Positions 32,606-34,710 of a stretch of DNA of 34,710 nt are shown piece by piece. Origin of the DNA: JAJFGI01 sp036397065 (GTDB lineage: Bacteria; Pseudomonadota; Alphaproteobacteria; Kiloniellales; J153); the NCBI GenBank assembly GCA_036397065.1, contig DASWJP010000195.1, forward strand, positions 1 through 34,710. The letters are read 5' to 3'. The position numbers and the translations under genes were made by a program. Within the stretch, counting starts at the first letter, position 1. Each line of letters opens with the position of its first letter. The notes under the pieces are model-generated. The model had not been told where the DNA came from and did no database searches. It worked only from the letters and a program-made list of their open reading frames with translations.

Positions 32606-32692
32606 TATGGGGTCACCCTACGAGGAAAGAATACGTCGGGCGCACCGACATCCTGTCGGCGAATCCGGGCAGAATATACCGGTGACCCCCTA
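32606..32692. other. Nested inverted repeats in the tolB-pal spacer
   Basis: TATGGGGTCACC (32606-32617) can pair with GGTGACCCCCTA (32681-32692) with one mismatch; the right arm covers the tolB stop codon. Inside, CCGACA (32645-32650) and TGTCGG (32654-32659) form a 6-bp stem with TCC loop. The structure fills most of the 147-bp spacer. Confidence 0.45.
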
Positions 32693-34039
32693 TGGAATCA
32701 AGGGGGACCACGCCGGATCGGAACCATCTATTGGTGTCACGATTTCGCGTTCATTGAAACCGGTGAGATCAATTGTGAACAATTTTGACTCAACTTTGCC
32801 ACGACTGTCGGCGCGCGACTGCCGGTAAAACGACAGCACGCGCCCGTTTGGCGCCCAAGTCGGCCCCTCCACCAGGAAGCCCTTGGTAAGCATTCGTTCA
32901 CCACTTCCATCCGGGCGCATCACGCCGATGAAGAATTCGCCTTCGAAAATACGCGTGAAGGCAATCAAGTCGCCGCGCGGGGACCACACAGGCGTGGCAT
33001 AGCGTCCCGGGCTGAACGTGATCCGGCGCACGTTACTGCCATCCGACGACATGACATAAAGCTGCTGCGTGCCGCCCCGGTCGGAATTGAAGACGACTTC
33101 CCGGTTGTCCGGCGAATAGGACGGAGACGTATCGATGGCCGGGTGGTCGGTCAGGCGGCTGACCTTACGGGTTCGCAGATCCATAGTGTAGATCTCGGAA
33201 TTGCCTTGCCGGGCCTGGCTCATGATCACCTTGTTGCCATCCGGCGAAAAGCGCGGGGCGAAGGTCATGCCCGGAAAGTCGCCCAGGACCTCCTGCTGGC
33301 CGGTGGTCAGGTTGAACAAATAGACCCGCGGCACCTTGCCGATATAGGACAGATAAGTGATTTCCTGGGTGGTCGGCGAAAAGCGCGGGGTCAGCACCAG
33401 GGCGCCGCCGTCAGTCAGAAAACGGTGGTTTTCGCCATCCTGGTCCATGATCGCCAGGCGCTTGAGCCGCCGGTTCTGCGCACCGCTTTCGGCGATGTAG
33501 ACGATGCGGGTGTCGAAATAGCCTTCCTCGCCGGTCAGGCGCTTGTAGATCGCATCCGAGATGATATGCGCCACCCGGCGCCAGTTGGCCGGCGTGGTGA
33601 AGTAGGCCAGTCCGGTCATCTGCGTCTCGGCGAAGACATCCCACAGGCGGAATTCGACGCGCAAACGCCCATCCACCTGTAATTGCACGGTTCCGCTGAT
33701 CAGGGCCTGGGTGTTGATCAGACGCCAGTCGGCGAATCGGGGGCCGGCCCGCAACGTCGCCGGATCCTGAATGAAGGCGCCGCGATCGATCGGCCGGAAC
33801 AGGCCGCTGCGCTCCAGATTGCCGGAGATGACGCCGGCGACATCGCTGCCGACCCGGGTTTCGTCGGGGGACTCGCCGAAGAATTCGGTCACCGCCACCG
33901 GCAGCGGCTCGACAAAGCCGCGCGTGATATCGACCACCAATTCGGCGCGCGCCGGTGCGGCGGTCATGGCGGCCATCGCCAGAACGGCAAAGACCATGAC
34001 CATGCGGGCAGACAGGGTTTTCATATTGATTTTCATCAT
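32690..34039 (-). CDS. tolB: Tol-Pal system beta-propeller protein TolB
   Basis: 449 aa from the ATG at 34039, which overlaps the tolA TGA by 4 bp (ATGA); a much longer open frame upstream is a shadow of tolA. Signal peptide to about residue 32 (AAMTAAPARA). The N-terminal domain (to about residue 160) is followed by a six-bladed propeller with repeats such as PRFSPTTQEITYLSY, PRFSPDGNKVIMSQ and PSYSPDNREVVFNSDRGG. It binds Pal and TolA in the periplasm. Confidence 0.97.
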   Translation of the reverse strand: MMKINMKTLSARMVMVFAVLAMAAMTAAPARAELVVDITRGFVEPLPVAVTEFFGESPDETRVGSDVAGVISGNLERSGLFRPIDRGAFIQDPATLRAGPRFADWRLINTQALISGTVQLQVDGRLRVEFRLWDVFAETQMTGLAYFTTPANWRRVAHIISDAIYKRLTGEEGYFDTRIVYIAESGAQNRRLKRLAIMDQDGENHRFLTDGGALVLTPRFSPTTQEITYLSYIGKVPRVYLFNLTTGQQEVLGDFPGMTFAPRFSPDGNKVIMSQARQGNSEIYTMDLRTRKVSRLTDHPAIDTSPSYSPDNREVVFNSDRGGTQQLYVMSSDGSNVRRITFSPGRYATPVWSPRGDLIAFTRIFEGEFFIGVMRPDGSGERMLTKGFLVEGPTWAPNGRVLSFYRQSRADSRGKVESKLFTIDLTGFNEREIVTPIDGSDPAWSPLIP

Positions 34040-34710
34040 GTCCCTAACATCTCTCGCGGATTGAAGCGCAAGGTCAGCTCGCGCCAGATCTGGTACTTGT
34101 TCGTGGGTAAGCGGAACGGAGCACATTTGTAGATCGCATGCATCGCGTTCTCGGCCGCACTGCGGAAATAGCCGTCCCGTGACATTCGTGCAACATCGAC
34201 GACGTCCGCCCGCTGGATCGAGCCGTCCGGATTCAGGGCGACGCGAATCTCGACGAGCATGTCCTCGGCGTCGACGGCGCCCGGATCGAGGCGCCAGCAA
34301 TCGGACAACTGCTGCTGAATGGCGCTCACCATGTCGTTCTGCTCGAAGGCGCTGACCTGGCGGCTGACCGGCCCCGGCTGCTCCGCCGCCGGCTTTTCCT
34401 CCTGCGGCGGCGCCGGCTTCTCTTTCAAGCGCTCCACGTTGCGCAGGATCGAGGCCAGCGGATTCGGCGGCGGCTCTTCCTTTTTCTTCGGCGGCTCCTT
34501 GTATTCCGGCCGCTTGCGCGGCTTCGGCGGGATGGCCGCCACCTGTTCGGGCTCTGGCTCCGGCTTGACCTCGGGGACCGGCTCCGGCTCCGGTTCCGGC
34601 AACGCCTCCGCCTTCGGCGGCTCGGGAACCGGCTCCGGCTTCGGCGGCTCCGGTTCCGGAAGCGGTTTGGCCTGCTCGACCGGCGGCTCGGGTTTCGGCG
34701 CTACCTTCTC
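34036..34710 (-). CDS. tolA: TolA C-terminal part, cut by window edge
   Basis: 224 codons are visible; the frame is open to the right edge, so the N-terminal membrane anchor is missing. The first part is an extreme Pro/Glu/Lys-rich spacer, mostly P-E-P and P-K-P repeats, expected to span the periplasm. Next comes a Lys-rich helix and, from about SDCWRLDPGAVDAEDMLVEI to the end, a TonB/TolA C-terminal domain with a Cys pair (C in SDCWRLD and in YKCAPFRLP). It joins the TolQR motor to TolB/Pal. The in-frame TTG near 34602 is not the real start. Stop overlaps tolB. Confidence 0.93.
   Translation of the reverse strand, partial: EKVAPKPEPPVEQAKPLPEPEPPKPEPVPEPPKAEALPEPEPEPVPEVKPEPEPEQVAAIPPKPRKRPEYKEPPKKKEEPPPNPLASILRNVERLKEKPAPPQEEKPAAEQPGPVSRQVSAFEQNDMVSAIQQQLSDCWRLDPGAVDAEDMLVEIRVALNPDGSIQRADVVDVARMSRDGYFRSAAENAMHAIYKCAPFRLPTNKYQIWRELTLRFNPREMLGT

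Noticed and set aside
34040..34300. Extension of the tolB frame 87 codons upstream
   Set aside because: It lies within tolA in another frame and would bury the signal peptide.

Overview
This window is high-GC DNA that looks like the chromosome of an alphaproteobacterium, most likely a member or relative of the Rhodospirillales. The evidence is gene order and content: an F1-ATPase zeta inhibitor (an alphaproteobacterial gene), DUF1491 and DUF1127 proteins, a purC..purS-purQ-purL-bolA-grxD block, and a long tolA-tolB-pal-cpoB-tilS-ftsH-folP-glmM-thiD block. I see no rRNA, tRNA, CRISPR array, phage or insertion-sequence gene. Most of the window is core genome.

Layout. 1-1356 (minus): a CinA-like molybdopterin-domain protein and a small lipoprotein. 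1528-5212 (plus): sfsA, map, radC, purB. 5258-7233: a two-gene membrane operon (minus) divergent from an RpiR/MurR-family regulator (plus), with two dyads sharing the same arms between them. 7296-10326: an endostatin/C-type-lectin-like secreted protein, a YkgJ cysteine-cluster protein, DUF1491, ATPase zeta subunit and an NRDE/TANGO2 protein. 10481-16774 (plus): purC, then (after a small minus-strand hypothetical gene) purS, a PF06475-type gene, purQ, purL, bolA, grxD and a VOC protein. 16809-22209 (minus): rpsD behind a strong sigma70-like promoter, then MaoC, GNAT, PhzF, EamA, LctP and DUF1127. 22304-23698 (plus): a MocR regulator divergent from the DUF1127-LctP-EamA-PhzF run. 23695-34710 (minus, transcribed from the right edge leftward): tolA (cut by the edge), tolB, pal, cpoB, tilS, ftsH, a terminator, folP, glmM, thiD.

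How the genes work together. Purine synthesis is represented by purB, purC and the PurS/PurQ/PurL FGAM synthetase, with purS, the PF06475 gene, purQ and purL joined by 4-bp stop/start overlaps. BolA and the CGFS glutaredoxin form a known Fe-S partner pair. Tol-Pal-CpoB is the envelope-constriction system; TilS, FtsH, FolP, GlmM and ThiD follow it as in many alphaproteobacteria.

The less ordinary parts are: (i) the RpiR regulator with an uncharacterised FTR1-like, internally duplicated membrane protein and its small membrane partner; (ii) the MocR regulator with an 11-bp exact direct repeat 52 bp apart facing a permease/exporter/PhzF operon; (iii) a 101-bp inverted-repeat element that has supplied the last codons and stop of folP; (iv) a glycolipid-binding-like gene locked between purS and purQ. 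No clearly new defence or mobile system is visible.
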